NCBI RefSeq assembly: GCF_036370855.1
Contig: NC_088101.1
Location: forward strand, 65,409,559 to 65,473,558
Source: Dromaius novaehollandiae
Lineage: Eukaryota > Chordata > Aves > Casuariiformes > Dromaiidae
Length of the DNA stretch: 64,000 nt
Direction of reading: 5' to 3'
The notes beneath the pieces are model-generated. The model saw only the letters and a list, made by a program, of their open reading frames with translations. It did no database searches and was not told the DNA's origin. Positions 26,701-41,300 of this stretch are shown in pieces. The first letter of the stretch is position 1. Every line of letters starts with the position of its first letter. The position numbers and the translations under genes were made by a program.

Positions 26701-29700
26701 CTCACACATTCAGTATGTTTATAAAAGGATCACAAAGGCTAGCAGTATCAGAATTCTGATTTCTAATTTATGAAATCATTTTTATTTTGAAATATCTAGT
26801 ATATTCACATTGCTGGTGTGCAACAACCCAAATCTTCAAGGTTCTTCATGTCTACTTTTTTATTATGGTGATATTTATAACAGCTTTTCTGACAGGTGTT
26901 ATTTCAGTTGGTACATAGAAAAGACAAAAATTTAGTACAGTATGATATTATTTTTATTTGTACCATCATTATGCTGACTTTCCAGAACTTTCGGAGAATT
27001 AATCTTATAAATCCATCTTTGGGATCCATCAGATTTAAACTTTGCATTTCACAATGTATAGCAATCACACATGAAAGTAGGAGCAATTAAGGAAGCTGTA
27101 ACTGCTGAGGGGTGGGGGGTCCTCTCAATTACAGGCTAATTGCTTTAGATAAAGGAAGAACTCCTGACCCCTCCTCTAAACTGAAAACTAAGGAGATGAA
27201 TTTTTTTTCAGCTTTTAGCTGCTATAAGTTTCTTTCATGCTTTATTTTGTTGTTGTTGTTATTTTTCTGTTGTGGAAAACTCAGTTCTAGGAGTCACTCT
27301 TAGAAAAACCTCTATTCAATTCAAAATATATTTGTTTTGAATAAACTCTAGTATCAACTGAATGATCATTTTTAGTTACATATTGGCTGGCACATGTTTT
27401 TCAATATATTATTACTTGTTACACCTCTGGCCAAATCAGGGACTTTCTGTGATATTAAGAGTTATAACCCCTTCTCCCCCACCCCCTTTTTTAAAAAACT
27501 ACCTGTTGTCCACAATATGACTTCACACCTATATTTTGCACTGTACTTATAAAATTCATATGTACAATGAGGTGCTTAAAATGGAAAGCAAACAACACAC
27601 TCTACATGCAATTGCCTGGATCTAGCACTAAGGACATCAGTGTATTTAAATTCCTGCTCTCCCACATCTTACATGGAGCTGTGGAAAGATGCCTGCAGTT
27701 TCACAATACTAAATGCTTTTCCTTTTAGTAGATCTCTACATGCTCTCCCTCAAAATCAGAATGAGGCTTTTATTGTTAAGTTTTACTAGATGAGGAACCA
27801 CTTCTGCTTACACATACCTGCACGCAGTGACAAGTTTTAGATGCCTGCAGAATATTAGGATTAAAAACTGAAATATTAAGGAGTTTTGGAAGCAATTGAA
27901 CAGGATTTTTGGATTGCAGTTATGTGCCGGAATTCCACATTACGTTTTAGAAAATGGCAGCTTTTATAAGTGTTATTTATCTACTCATATATAGAAATAT
28001 ATTCAAATCACTCTGGTGTGTGGGGAAGATGTCCTAACAGAATCTTGGCTCTCAGGATAATACATCCAAAGCTAATCCTTTTTATTAGTGGAGAAATACC
28101 CTAGGCAAACAAGCGCTTCTCTATTATGCGTTGGGAATGTAGGTGCAGAAGGCTAAATCCAAGTTCTGTTCAAGTCAGGCTGAGACATTCTGTTGTCCTT
28201 CAGTGAAGCTAGTGTCCAGAGAGAATAAACAACCTAAAGAATTCATTAACCTGACACCAGATCTCTAGCATCCAAGCTGGATTTCTTATAAATGCAAGCT
28301 GTCCTTCATCTCTAATCTAGAGTTAGAATTCCATATATAACAGTTAATAAAAGCAAAAGAGGGCAAAGCCAGAAACAAAGATTTTTATGCAACAAATACT
28401 GTTGAAAATCTTTTTTTGTTTATACAGACAGCTACTTAGTTCCAGAGAGAATTAGTACATATGATTTATTTTAAAAAGTCCATAGCTTAAAGTGAGGCTT
28501 CTAATATAACATTTATGTATGTTAATGGAGATCTTAATTTATCTTAAATATTGACTGTACAATTCCTTAGGAGCACAAAGCTTACTGTTTCTGAATCCTA
28601 CAACATCCATTTAAAGTTTTATTTCTTTAAAGGTTCCTTCTGTAGATACTTGTAACATCAGATACAGATACCACCACTGCTTAAATTATAAATTATATTC
28701 AATATTGTAATTTAGTTTCAAAAGTTGCTAAACACTTATCAGTGTTTAAGGCAATGTGAAGAATTAAGGGCAAGTTGTATTATTTGTATTGCCAAAATAA
28801 AGCCTTAAAATGTAATGATCAAGTGACATTTTTAAAGCATTAGCATATGTATTATTTTTAGTGGTCTTAGAAACTTTCACTAGTAGGCAATATCAGTGCA
28901 TATTTTTTTCAAGCCTCACAGACCTTAGCTATCATACCCTATACCAATCTCTTACAATATTTTTAGATCAGGGTTCTAAAGTCAAAACTATGAATTATTT
29001 CTCAGTGATATCTTTGTTACTAGGATATTGATTTGGGTATACCCCTAAGCATATCTGATCACTTCCTTCATCTACGGCTGTTCAAGAAGACTCATCTGAA
29101 CTATTATTGTCTTAGGAAAGAGGCCAGCTATAACACCTTTATATTTATATATATTTATTATTATATATATATAAACAAAAAACCAACAAAAGTTGCTTTA
29201 AAGAACTGGCCAGTTCAGCCTCCATCTTTATTTATGCAGAGGTTAATGAGAATCTGGCATCAATTTAAGTATTAATACTTAATCAAACAAGACACCTGAG
29301 GCTGAGTAACTAGCAGATGTTTGTTGAATTGGAGCCTTAATGGCTCACGAATCAATAGAGTAGCATAAGAGCATTTCTTCTGCAATTCCAATAGGAGCAG
29401 ATGTGGTTAACAGAAGCGTGAGTGTGTAATAATTAGCTAATTCAGTATGAATAGCAACAATATTCCGTTCTAAGGACAGAGCATAAAAAAATAAGGAATC
29501 TTTTGTAAAATATGTACATCCATGTTTAGGATTATTCCTTATTATTTAGGTTTATTCCTGAGTCAAATGTTGTTTCTCCTGATGAAAGTACCTCTCTATT
29601 AAATACATGGAAAGAATTTAATGATCTATTTGCATGCAATGTTTTTCTTATTTCCTAACTGGCCCAAATACTAATCAGTCTGTATTGTAAACTTCATAGA

Positions 29701-31155
29701 TGTGACTAATTCACATGATGAGATCTGTATCTTGGGTGCAATCATAAGGGATTTTAAGGTCATTTGACAACTAGGTGGCTGAATAACAGCATGGAGGTGC
29801 AAAAAAGGATAATATTCCTTGTTGTCAGGAATTCTTTATTGATGGTTATTAGAATAGGAAGTTCTGATTGATAGCAGGTGCAGGAATTTCATACCTGAAT
29901 AGAAGCTTCTGTCCAAATTCCCATTTGTCTTTTTACTGTAATGGGCTGTTCATAAGACTGTGTTTATTTCATTTAATGGATATTATAAAGTCTGTGTGAA
30001 AATTCTTTTAAAAATCCAAACCATTATATGATGCTGACTAAGTTTAAAGTAATATGCATTGTTCTGCACATGCTTATGGTAGAGAAGAGATGATGACTTA
30101 AGCTTAGTTTTCATCAGTGATAAAATGTGTGTAGAAATTATAAATTAAGAGAAAATTAGAAAGAAAGGCTGGAGGAGGAAATTATACTAAATTGAAAGTT
30201 ATGAAGTATGGAAAATTGATAATACATGTAGGGAAAAAATTATTGGCAGGGCTAAGGACTGCAAGTTTTAAAAATATGTATTAAGAATAACAGAAGTAGG
30301 AGAATATGTAGGCTTCTAAATAGAGATGATAAAAACTAATAATTGTGTAAAAAGACAGATCACTTAAAATTTTCTGTTCTGGAAAAAAGCAATTGAATTT
30401 CTTTTGTGACATGAGGATAATCAGATAATTTCAAGTCAAAAAGGAACTGAGAAGGATATTAAAAATACTCTACCAGAAAAGAAAGAAAATGGAGTACATT
30501 TCAAAATACAGAATATAAACTGGGAAAACTAAATTAGAATTTCGTGTAAGGAAAAAGTGATAAATTATAGGCAGCTTCTAAGGAACCAGATATATTCTAT
30601 GTACTGAAATGCCAATAACTGCAATGGAAAAGACAAAGAAAATATTTATTTTTGTGATTTAGTATGATCTTCATTTTATTATCAACAAAGCAGAACATGT
30701 CAGACCATAATAAACAAGATTCACAAGTTGGTAATGAGAATCTCCAGCAAGGGGAAAAATACATCCTTCAAAGACAAAAGGGAAAATTTTTAGGAGCCAG
30801 CAAATACTAGTTGATCCAGAGATTAAAAGTAAGTGAAAATAATGCAGGATGTTAACTTTTGTCTTGCTATTCTTGAAGTACAGAAAGAAATCAAAGCTGC
30901 TAGGATCTATGGAACACATACTCATGTCATAACCATATGTTGTTCTAAGAAAGCAGTAATTCTGAAAAGGATCTAGAGATCATAGTGGGGATTTTTTGAA
31001 CCCTATCTAATCTCTTTCAGAAAATACACTGAAGTAAAATCAAGTTATTGGGCTTAATGCTGGGATTCATGTATGAAAATCAATATCACATAGGGTACAG
31101 AAAATGAAACTGAATGTTCTTGTGCATCTAATACTGACCCAGTCTTTACTACCAG
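23756..31155. other. AT-rich sequence, no gene seen
   Basis: About 7.4 kb in which only short chance open frames and simple AT or TTG stretches (for example 27249-27261, 29142-29172) were seen. No repeat family was recognised by eye. Confidence 0.5.
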
Positions 31156-31415
31156 ATGTCCCGATCCAATATCGGGAGGATTTCATTACGATCCCAAGGA
31201 CGAGATTAAGACGCTAAAACCGGTCAAATATCGTACAACCTTTTAACTTTATTTTCCACAGAGTGGGGAATAAAGGTGGGGAAAGGCAAAGGGGAGGAGA
31301 GAGAGAGAGAAAGAGAGAGAGAGAAAAGGGGGGGGAGAAAGAGATATCACCACCCGTGGATCCAGCGGCATCCCGTTGGTCCTCTTCACCCTGGGTGTAA
31401 ATTTTAGCGATGCGC

Positions 31416-31545
31416 GTGCAGTAATTACAACTCGAGCAGGGTCCGACCCTAGGTTCCCGCTGAAAAGTTTGGAGCCAAATCAAGGCAAATTAAATAAATA
31501 AATTGTAATGACACGTGTGCAGTAGTTACAGCTCAAGTTGGGTGC
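31416..31545. repeat. Direct repeat inside the solo LTR
   Basis: GTGCAGTAATTACAACTCGA at 31416-31435 recurs as GTGCAGTAGTTACAGCTCAA at 31517-31536, a period of about 101 bp with several substitutions. Confidence 0.75.
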
Positions 31546-31782
31546 CTCCAAAGAGGGACCCTGAACAAAGAAATCCCTGGGCAATTATAGCTTTTTTCAA
31601 ATTAAGTTTCCCGCCCCCCACGTGGTAGTTCAGACCAATAGTAATTTTTGGGTCTGAGGTCTCCTGCTCCCTATTGGGTCTCATCATTGTTCCCAGGCAG
31701 GCTGCTTTTCTCCCTTATCTTTACTGTTGCGGTTTCTGCTGACAAATGTGTTTTGATTCCTCGGGTTCTGCCCTTCTTTCTC

Positions 31783-31970
31783 AGGGCCCTGACAAACAGG
31801 TGTTGTTCCAGCAATTAGCACTGCCCCAGCAGTGACAGTAGGTGTTATCTTCCAAGGTCCTGACAAGGAGGATATAATCCAGACCCCCCCCCCCCCCCCC
31901 AAATTAACACTGTTTCAGCAGTGAGGGGAGGCTTTGTTTCCCAGGGTCCTGGCGCCCAAGCAGGCCTTAT
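31783..31970. repeat. ~71-bp repeats (2.4 copies) in the solo LTR, with a C17 run
   Basis: Units start at 31783 (AGGGCCCTGACAA), 31854 (AAGGTCCTGACAA) and 31943 (AGGGTCCTGGCG). The first two also share an AATTA-CACTG...CAGCAGTGA core. The second unit is lengthened by a run of 17 C at 31884-31900. If the element is on the minus strand these lie in U3, where tandem enhancer repeats are common. Confidence 0.75.
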
Positions 31971-32370
31971 TTCAAAGCCTTGACATCCTCCCTCCTGGAG
32001 TGTGACGCATAGGAATGCAAACTGCTTGTAACTCCCTTATCTTTCCAGTCTGCACCAGCTCTGGGGCCCTTTCTCACTGAACTAGGGAGTGCGGCTAAGC
32101 AAGTTTTATAAAAGTTGTGTTAAGCGGCAGTAATTTGCAGTCCAGGTCCCAAAGTCTCTGTCCGATCGTGGTCCGGTTCAGCGCAGGCTCGGTGTGTCCC
32201 GAATGGTCGCAGGGAGACCATTTCAGGGGTCGCAGCAGCTCAGTCCTGTTTCCGCTGGGAACAGATGGCTTGTTTGGGGTTTTGGTTTGCTTGCACCTTA
32301 TGTACCAAGAAATGTTTAAGGCAAAAGTTCACTCATCTGTCCGCCACACCATAACAGACATTCTCTATAG

Positions 32371-35300
32371 ACCAGTTAACAAAATGACTGGTTGACAGAT
32401 AAAAAAAGCTGGACACAGTAAAATAAGAATAACCCCTGAGTATTTTAGTGGAAGAGACAGTCTGAAGAAAAGATAAGACTATTTCATATCTAGATTCTGC
32501 TGTTAGTCAAGAGAGTCCATAGGAATGGAATATTTGGAGCAGATGAAGCAGAACAAGAACATCCTTGCTAAACCAATCAATTATCTGTAAGAAGAGAAAT
32601 TTCAGTTTAAAAACAAAAATCAAACTTTTGAAGGGAATTGTGGGGATAAGAACTGCATGCAGTTGTAAGAATTTCCAGGACAAGAAACAGCTGGAATTCT
32701 GACAACTTCACAGGTAACAATAAATAAAATATCAAGTAAAATAATTCAGTTGCTTAAACATAAGTATCTAGTTCCATTTGAGATGCCTTAAAACACCTGA
32801 AACATCCTCACCATTCTGGTAGACAGGACACAGGACCTACAGCAAGTCCATACACTTCCAGAGCGGCACCTGAAGGCCAGACAGAATACCCTGTTGTCTT
32901 TGATTGGGGAACTGAATCCCACTTCTGACAGTAGTGATGTCTCTGAGAACTGATCAATGTAATTAAAGGCAGGAAATGTAATGTGTTTTGGATAAAAAAG
33001 CAAACAGACCCCTTTCTCTGTAGTTCAGTTGTGGTATCTAAAATTTCGCTTAACCTAAACAAGTTAATCCGGTGTAAATTACTCTCTTACCTAATATCTA
33101 ATTCAGTTATTGCGTTTAAAGTTGTGAAATCTGAAACTCTTCAGAAACATGTTAAAACTATAGAAGGGAGTCTGAGAAAATATAAAAATCTAATACCCCT
33201 TTCTTTTTGCATCTTTCAAAATCCAAACTTTACATTGTCTTCTTATTTAATGAGTCCAAAGAAATGGTGCTCTAAACATTCTGTCTATTGGATAAGACCT
33301 CTTCAAAATGGATCTAAACTTTGAAGCAATGTGTTAAATTAAATTTAAGAGATACAAGCAAGACAAGAACAGGTTAATTAATACCAGCAGTTGTGAGGCT
33401 ATTTAATTTTACAAATTGTCTTTTAAAGAAAGAATACACCTCTTTTGTCTTTTACAACATTGCTGCATTAGACAAGTAAACATTAATCTCTAAAAGGAAA
33501 CAAAAAGTATTGATTTCATAGAATACATTAGGGGATAATCTTACAGAATTAAGTCAGAAAGTAATCTGTAAAACCCCAGAGAAATTAATTGTGATGAATC
33601 ATAGCTCTTAATAAAGAAAAATACATAGTGTCATTTGGAGAGGAAATTTAAATATTGTAATATGTAGTTTATTGACAGTCAGAAAATTTGCTTTTCTGCA
33701 TTCTCTCTGCTTTCTCCAGACTTCTCTGTGATTCCACAGAAAGTCAGAATCATATGGGGATTTCTGCTGAAAAAACATATACATGCATCCAGGTAGTTTG
33801 GCTCAAGATGTAGCTGTTCAGAGAACAAGAACAAACTTACTGATCATGAAACAGCTGGGCCAAGGGCATTACCAGAGAATTCATAGTTATCAGCCGCACC
33901 AGGTAAAGTTACCATAGCAAAGGTATTCATGTACCTAACTTGTTCTACTTCCAATGGGAAGTAAGATGCCTCAATAGGAATTAGATGCTTAAATATCTAG
34001 ATGCTTTATCAATCTAGTCTTTTGTCTTACTGATATGAGAAGGGAACAAATTTAAGGAAAATAAAGGGAGCTCCAGAAAGTAGTTACTATAAGAGGATAC
34101 TACTCAATCTCTGAATAAACTATATTATACTTAGGAAAACAAAAAGAAAAGAAAATTCTCAGATCAAATTATAAAATTGTAGTGAAGGTGAATTTAACTG
34201 TAAGATGAGCTGAACTGATGTTCACAGAGCAAGAACTTTATCCTAAAACTTGATTTGAACTACAATTTCATATGTTGCTTGAAAATTTTCTTGAAATGTT
34301 CATAGCATATTTGAGGAGAGCAGCTCCTGTCCATTAGCTTCATGATGAAAAGAAATTGATTTCATGACAGAAGTAAATTGACTTTTATAAAAGAAGGGGA
34401 AACAAATTAAACTGTAAGTGTTAGGGATTCATTAGTGTTACTGTTAAAGACACTGGTGTGTCTTAGATAAGAAGCAATAAAGTCTAAAAAATAAATTCTG
34501 CAAAGTGAATATTATGCTGAATATTCAGGAATGAAGTTACATAAAACATGATATTTTTTAGTTTGCTTGCCAAGGGAATAAAATTTAAATCAAAAAAAGA
34601 GAGATTTTGTTCTAGTTATTGTATGAGAATATTTTTGTTTGGGGAAGGTTGTTCCCTTGATTGATTTGTCTGTTTTGGAGAAAATATAATATTCTCCTCA
34701 GATAAAATGTTTGGAGTAATTTCTAGTTTTCCAAAATGTGAGTACGCAGAAGTTAAAAGAGGAAATTGATAGAAATACACAAAGAAAGACATTTACATCT
34801 CAAAACCCATCAGTATAGCTCACAATGTCCCTCCTCATTTTTAAACAAAATTTTTATTAACCTTAGTCAAAATTCATTAACAGTTTTACTGAAATTATGA
34901 ATAAAAATTCTTATTTGCTCAGTTAATTTTCTCATATTAATAGCTTAGTTATTAAATGGTGTACAAATTGTGATATGAGATTTATTTGTTAAGAATTTAA
35001 ACAATCAGCAGTCTAAATTCATCTTCCATAATTTTATTTGATGTTAAACTAATGATTTACTATTTGGTAAAGGTACCTAATATTTAGATTCTGATACTTA
35101 TCAGTAGAATAGTTTCCCTTTTAATAACTCTTCAGACTCTGTTGAGCACCTTTAAATGTCAAAAAGTCCTCTCCTTCAAAAAGTTTGTAGTTTTATTTAA
35201 AGATTTAAAGTTTCATATAAAGAGTAATTTAAAGAGTCATATAAAAATGAATGGAAAAGAATCATCATCTAAAGATACATAAGAGCACAGTATTTGTTCC

Positions 35301-38300
35301 TTCATACTATCTAATTCCATCTTAAAGACTTTTTAGAAGAATTTAGAGGAATGAGGTCAGGAAAGAATATAACATACAACAATCCACCAGAGACTTTCAA
35401 CTTTTTGATGGTTCAGACCTAAGAATAGAGGAGGCAACCAGAGAGAGAGAGAAAGACAACAAGCAAAGATTTTTGAGAGCTTGCTTACGAGACATTTTTT
35501 CATAATACAGGATTGTGATTAGTGAAAGGAATAATTTGAACTGTTTTTGATACTGATAGATTCTATATGAGCTGAAACCATTTGTGAAGGGTAATGAAAA
35601 GAAGACAAGACCTTGGTATGCTTCAGACAAATCACAGCCAATTGGATGATGTTTGTTGTCTCTATTATTTATATGTTCTACAACTGTACTTTGAGAGCTT
35701 TGCAGTGTTATAACTGCTTTACAGAAATAGAGTGAGAAGGAGTCTGCCCACAGTTATTTTGGAAGGCAAACACAGATAAAGAGTGTGAAGTGAAAGAAAG
35801 GTACAGTGGTGAATTATATTCTCACACAACAAACCAGTGGTGAAAAATAATAATAAAAAAATCATGTCTCTTAATTGATCTCCAATATCCTGTCCACTAG
35901 AGAACATTGAGAAAGAATTACTAAGATTAATACAGAATAAAATCGTAATGCTGGTTGATAAATTTTGTTTTTATTGATACAGAAACATTCACAGAAATAT
36001 CAGTATTTTGGCAATGGTGACAAGAATGCAATCTAATGGTTTCATATACTTGCTTCATTAAATAACTTTGAAATGTTCTAGTGCAACTTTTTAATTTTAA
36101 TTTAATTCACTTAGACTATTACATCAATGTAATGCATTTCTACATTATGTGATATGAGTCAAAACAGAGTGAATTAAAATAAGATGGAAAATATTTCTCT
36201 GGTTTCACAAGAAGCTTTCAGAGCATATCAAATCATTATTGCATTATAGAAATTGTCATTTTGTAGAGAAATGTAGTATTTTGTTCCAATTTAGAATGAA
36301 AAGAAATCAAGGTAGTTATAGCCTCATTGAACATACTTCCAATTATAATTCTAGGCAGAATAATACTGAAAAAAATACGTACTACATTTTTATTATACTA
36401 GAATGGTCTGGAATTTTTGAATGAATTATTTCATGTCTGTACCATCTCGAAAATAACAAAAATCAGGATATTTGAGGACAGAAGAAGCACTACAATTATC
36501 TTGTTTTAAACATGTGCATTTTCTCCATGATCCCATCCTGCTAACTTTAATGTGGTAGGAGTGGTACAGCCATGATGAGTTACAGGCATGAGATAAGCTT
36601 TATAGGGATAATTAATATTTATTATTATGCAGCTGGGGGCTGTGAGTAGGGAGGTGAAGATTTTAGACGTGCAAAAAATCTAGAACTAAGACTAAATCTA
36701 AGGCTAAAAAATCTAAGACTAAAATGGAAGACTCAGATTTTCCTTTTGTATTTATGGCCTTATGATAGTATGACAGTATGTTATCAAAGTCAATGAAAGT
36801 TGAGGATTCTGAAGCCCTGGTGAGATTAGTTCTTGCGGAAGAAAAGAAAAACTTGTAATCTTGGGTATGTTTAGCATTCATGGATAGAATGTGGTGTCAA
36901 ATTCTTGTTCATTAAGTTATATTTTTTTTACTAAAACAAGAAAATGCTGAGTGAATCAAGAAATCAGAAATTAAAATACAAACACACATGTATAAGTAGA
37001 AATGGAAATATGGCACTTGTGTGATATCACCTCTCTAAATAGGACAATGCCTCTTTAAGCCAGCTGCAGAAATTCTCAGTCAAAAAATGTAAATACATTA
37101 TGGATTCAGAAATTCCAATTTTATTTATTTCTCTAGTGAACAAAATGTTCTCAAATATTTACAATTTAAATGGACATGGTTGTACTTAGGAATCCATATT
37201 ATCTAAGGCCTAACTATGCAATCTTGATAGAATATCTTTAAAAGTTGTTTAAGATGATCCAAAGTGTAGTTCTCAATGCAGGAATACAATTTCTTTAGAA
37301 TTACCCTAAATGCTGTATTTAAAAGTCAGAAGGTTTTGATATGAAAATTTATAAAGACAAGACAGTGGAAACAATTATGAGTATTTTCCACGTATTTAAA
37401 GGACTTCCATATTATGAAAGATCAGAGAAGTTCTGTTACCTTTCTGTCTTATCCGTTGCATATTTTGTTCTTATTTTAATAACACTATCACCTATCCAAT
37501 CTATTGGAGCTTTTTTACAAACACTCTTAGAAGGTTAATCATTTTCTTCAAAAATTATCGTCCTTTTATTCAGTTGTAAGTGAGGTTTGAAGTGCCTCAC
37601 AAGGCAGTAGTACATTATTTAATACAGGACACAACTTGTTCTTCATGTCTTTAAATTTAGTATCCTTGATAACATATATGTCAGTGAGGACTAAGTGCTT
37701 CTTTTTGGAAAGAAAAGTAAGCTTATAATATCTGGCTAGAAGTTTGGATTAAGTTGTTTACAAAACAATTTATTTCAGTTTGTATTTTAAAGCTTTATTT
37801 ACACTGTTTTAAAATAGCATGGTGATTCACATAGTAAGTGCTCTATTTTGTTTAATGGTTTTTGGAATGACATTCATTCCAGTCCATCAGTCTTGAGGAG
37901 GAGAAGTCGAGGAGGTCAAGGGGACTCTTGGCTTAGAATATGCCAAAAAAAAAAAAGAAAAAAAAAAAAAGGTAAGTCTGTTAAAGGAGGAGATAATATA
38001 CATCTACTTTGGTTATGGAAATATATGTCTTGTTCTGCTTTTTTCCATAGCTCTTCAGAGTACTCATTTTCTACTTTTCATTTGCTGTTAGAATGACATT
38101 AGTGCTTCATTCCAGAACCACCACTAAATATCCTTTCTTGCTGCTTTATAGAGAAAGCAAGTGCAATATAGTAATTACAATAAGAATTGTAAAGAATATT
38201 ACAATGATTTATGCCTGTGAAGAATAATTTAGCCTTCTTTCCACAAAGATCTCATAATGAATGCCTTTTGTTCAGGAAATGCTCAACTAAATATCGTCAT

Positions 38301-41300
38301 TCACTTTGCAAATCCTATTGACCCCATTATAATAATTCATATCCTAAAAAGCTTTCACAGATCTCCCTCCTTGATCTTCATTGTCCTTCCTTGACCTGGA
38401 TTAACGTGATACCCTAGAAACACTTACTTCATGCATGCCAAATGTGCAATGACATACATCTTAATAATTTATTCTGGTGCAATGCTCACTTTTACAATAT
38501 GCCTTCACAAAGTGTGTCAGAATTAGTATAAATTAATCATCAGTAATACTGGCTCTCTAACACTTAGCAGAACATATTGAAATTATTAAAAAAGATTATG
38601 CTTATTCAGCTTCTGTCTTCTATCAAGTGTGAAGACTGTCATAAGGGAATGTAAATGACTTAATTTAAAAAGTTTTACATAAATGATTTTTAAGAATGAC
38701 TTTTCAATTCAGAAAAAAAAGGAGAACAGGTGAATATTTGCTTAGAATATTGATCATGAAATTAAGCGATAGTGTGTCTGTCATATAGGAATAATTTAGG
38801 CATTTGTAATAGATACAAGCCTAAGATTTTTACTAATAGAGTTAATTTAATACCTAGCTTTAATAACACCTGTTTCTAGGCACATCTGCAGAACTGATGG
38901 GATTGCATTTACATTCAGTGTATTGAATTTGTTGCATAACAGAAGGCTAAAATGTTGAAGAATAACAATAGCAATAACAAGAAGAACAATTATATCAGGC
39001 ATTGAAATTCCAGATGCAGAAAGAGGATAAAAAATGTTACTTGAAAATCTGATATACTGTATTCTTGTCAAGGGCTAGACTATTCTTCATTAGTTATGGG
39101 AAGAACATTTTGTACATTGTCTTTGAACTGAGTGCAATTGAAAGTACTTATTAATATTTTCTGATATCTAATATGGTTTTATATGATATCTCTGCTATGT
39201 GTATCATGCTTATTCTCTTGTTCTTTTTTTAAATACATGGCACAAATCCTGCAGTGTGATGAGTTATAACACAAAAAATTAAACTAAATGGAATTATGCA
39301 AGTCCTTGATTTCAGTTCTTCCAACTAAATTTAGGCCAATCTTTTTTTTTTTTTTTTAAGATTTATAACATTCCATCAGATATCAGGACGTGAGATTAAT
39401 GTTTTATATTTTGTTGAAGTCTATTTTTTAGCTTAAAGAGGTGGGGGAGGACTTAACTGCCTACTTAGGCTTCCATTTTCCAAAGCATTGGCTATGATGT
39501 GTTTAATACTGTCTGTAAAACTTTTAAAGACAAAAGAATAAATATATAATTAAAATCAGGTGCGGTATAAAACTTTCTTCCATAAAGTATTATTAGGCAG
39601 TACCATTTGGTTATACAGGAAAGATATATTATCTATGGCATAACATTGAAAAGTGTCTGACTAATAATTCTCTTATTGTTTCTTGCTTCTGAATGTATGT
39701 TCACCAGAATATATTAATGAACTACAGTAATTTTAGAACGCTTTATAGATGAAAACTAGAACCCATATAGGTAGGTTGAAAAAAGGAATCCACCAGTGTA
39801 TTTTAGTTTTTATTTTATAAAAGTGCTTTTATTTTTAATTATTTATTTTGCTTTTATAATAGCAATCCTCGATTAAAAAATACAACTTCCTCCTATATCC
39901 TTATATAAACAATCATATCTGTTTGGTGATTCCTTTCCATTCTACTTTAAACATCCAATGTAACCATATGAAATATTTCACTAGATGGTATAAGCTTAAA
40001 ACTTTGTGGCCATTATTATTCTCACATATAGTTTCAAGACGTATTTGAGTGACCTATTTACATGTGGCTCACCGATATTATTCATAAAAAATAAAAAAAA
40101 CTTATGTCCAGTATAAAACCCACTCAAATATGGTATCATGGTGGACAGTCTGATTAACAGTTTATATTATGCTCTTCAGAAAGATACAGGAATAGGAATT
40201 CCTGTTGTAAATATTTATGATTTTAAGAAAATATTTTGTATGTAAACTCTGCCAGATATTGAAATCTTACTACAAATATGAAGCGGGAGACAGTGGGATG
40301 GAAGAGATATTAAGAAAAGTTAAAAATAAACTTAGATAAAGAAATCATCATAGAAGAAATTTAGTCGTAGATATCACATGCTTTTATGGCCCTTCTCAGT
40401 TTAATTCTGATTGCATAATAATTATTACAAGTTTTCATTAGTTCTTTCATGCTATTAAGGAAAAATACCACCATTTTAAAGAGGAAGAGCTGAGACATGA
40501 GTTGTGATTCTCTTTAAAATATATCTCTGGTTCTGCCAAGCTGGAAAACAGTATTTCTCTTGATCAGTACTAACCTCCCCTCCCCAATTGAAATGTGAGA
40601 CCCATCCACCTTTAGACACTTAAAAGTTCAGTCATGAATGATTTTTTCATAGTCAGTATAGTTTCATAGAAAGACATAGGGATATGCAAATCATTTTTCC
40701 TATCTTAGGCCATTACTTTATTACAGGGTAGATTGCCCCCTAGATATGCCTCTGTCTCCATTGACTAAAGTTGGGAAACTAAGGTGTTAACCTTAGGTTA
40801 AATCTACCTTAAGTGACTTACCGAAAAACATAAGAGGTCTGTGACTGAGCCGAAAATGAGACTATGTGTTTAACCCTAGTTGAGGGTCTTACCCTTAGAA
40901 CATTCTCCATACATGACAGAAGATTAAATAAAAATGAAGTTAAAAAGTATTAGAGAGACATAAATCACAAAGGAACAATCTGAGATAAGTCATTCTGGCA
41001 GTGAGGTGATTGAGAAGGAGGCAAGTGTTTGCCCACATGCGTCATTAATTAGCAACTTGAATGAAAACAAACCGACATCATTATGTGCTATTTTTGCTCA
41101 TTAGATACAAATGAGAGCAACTATGAAATCTGCAGTTTGTTTAGGGGGAAAAAAGTGTCACTAGAAAAGAAGAAATTGTAACTATTAGAAAATCTGTTCA
41201 TCAAAACAAAGCAAGCCATTTCTATTTAGTCAGTTTTGGAGAATTTTACAAAAATGATTGGACTGTAAGTGTATGATTTTTCATAGAGTGAACAGAAAAA

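Larger units (their letters stand above)
31156..32370 (-). mobile_element. Probable solo LTR of an avian endogenous retrovirus
   Basis: A sharply bounded block of about 1.2 kb, richer in G+C and CpG than its flanks. ACCAG occurs immediately before it (31151-31155) and immediately after it (32371-32375), a candidate 5-bp target duplication. TGT...ACA termini can be placed at 31157 and 32360, slightly inside on the right. The minus strand carries a polyadenylation signal, AATAAA, at about 31247-31252, close to one end, which favours minus orientation. Internal direct repeats look like enhancer repeats. No gag, pol or primer site adjoins, so a recombined solo LTR is the simplest reading. Orientation and exact ends are not certain. 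Confidence 0.55.

Noticed and set aside
31949..31963. TGGCGCCCAAGCAGG, like a tRNA-Lys primer binding site
   Set aside because: It lies inside the third copy of a tandem repeat whose other copies read TGACAAACAGG/TGACAAGGAGG; only the first ten bases fit, and no LTR end precedes it.
37945..37980. A-rich run followed by GGTAAGT, resembling a splice donor
   Set aside because: No coding exon precedes it; the upstream frame is low-complexity lysine.
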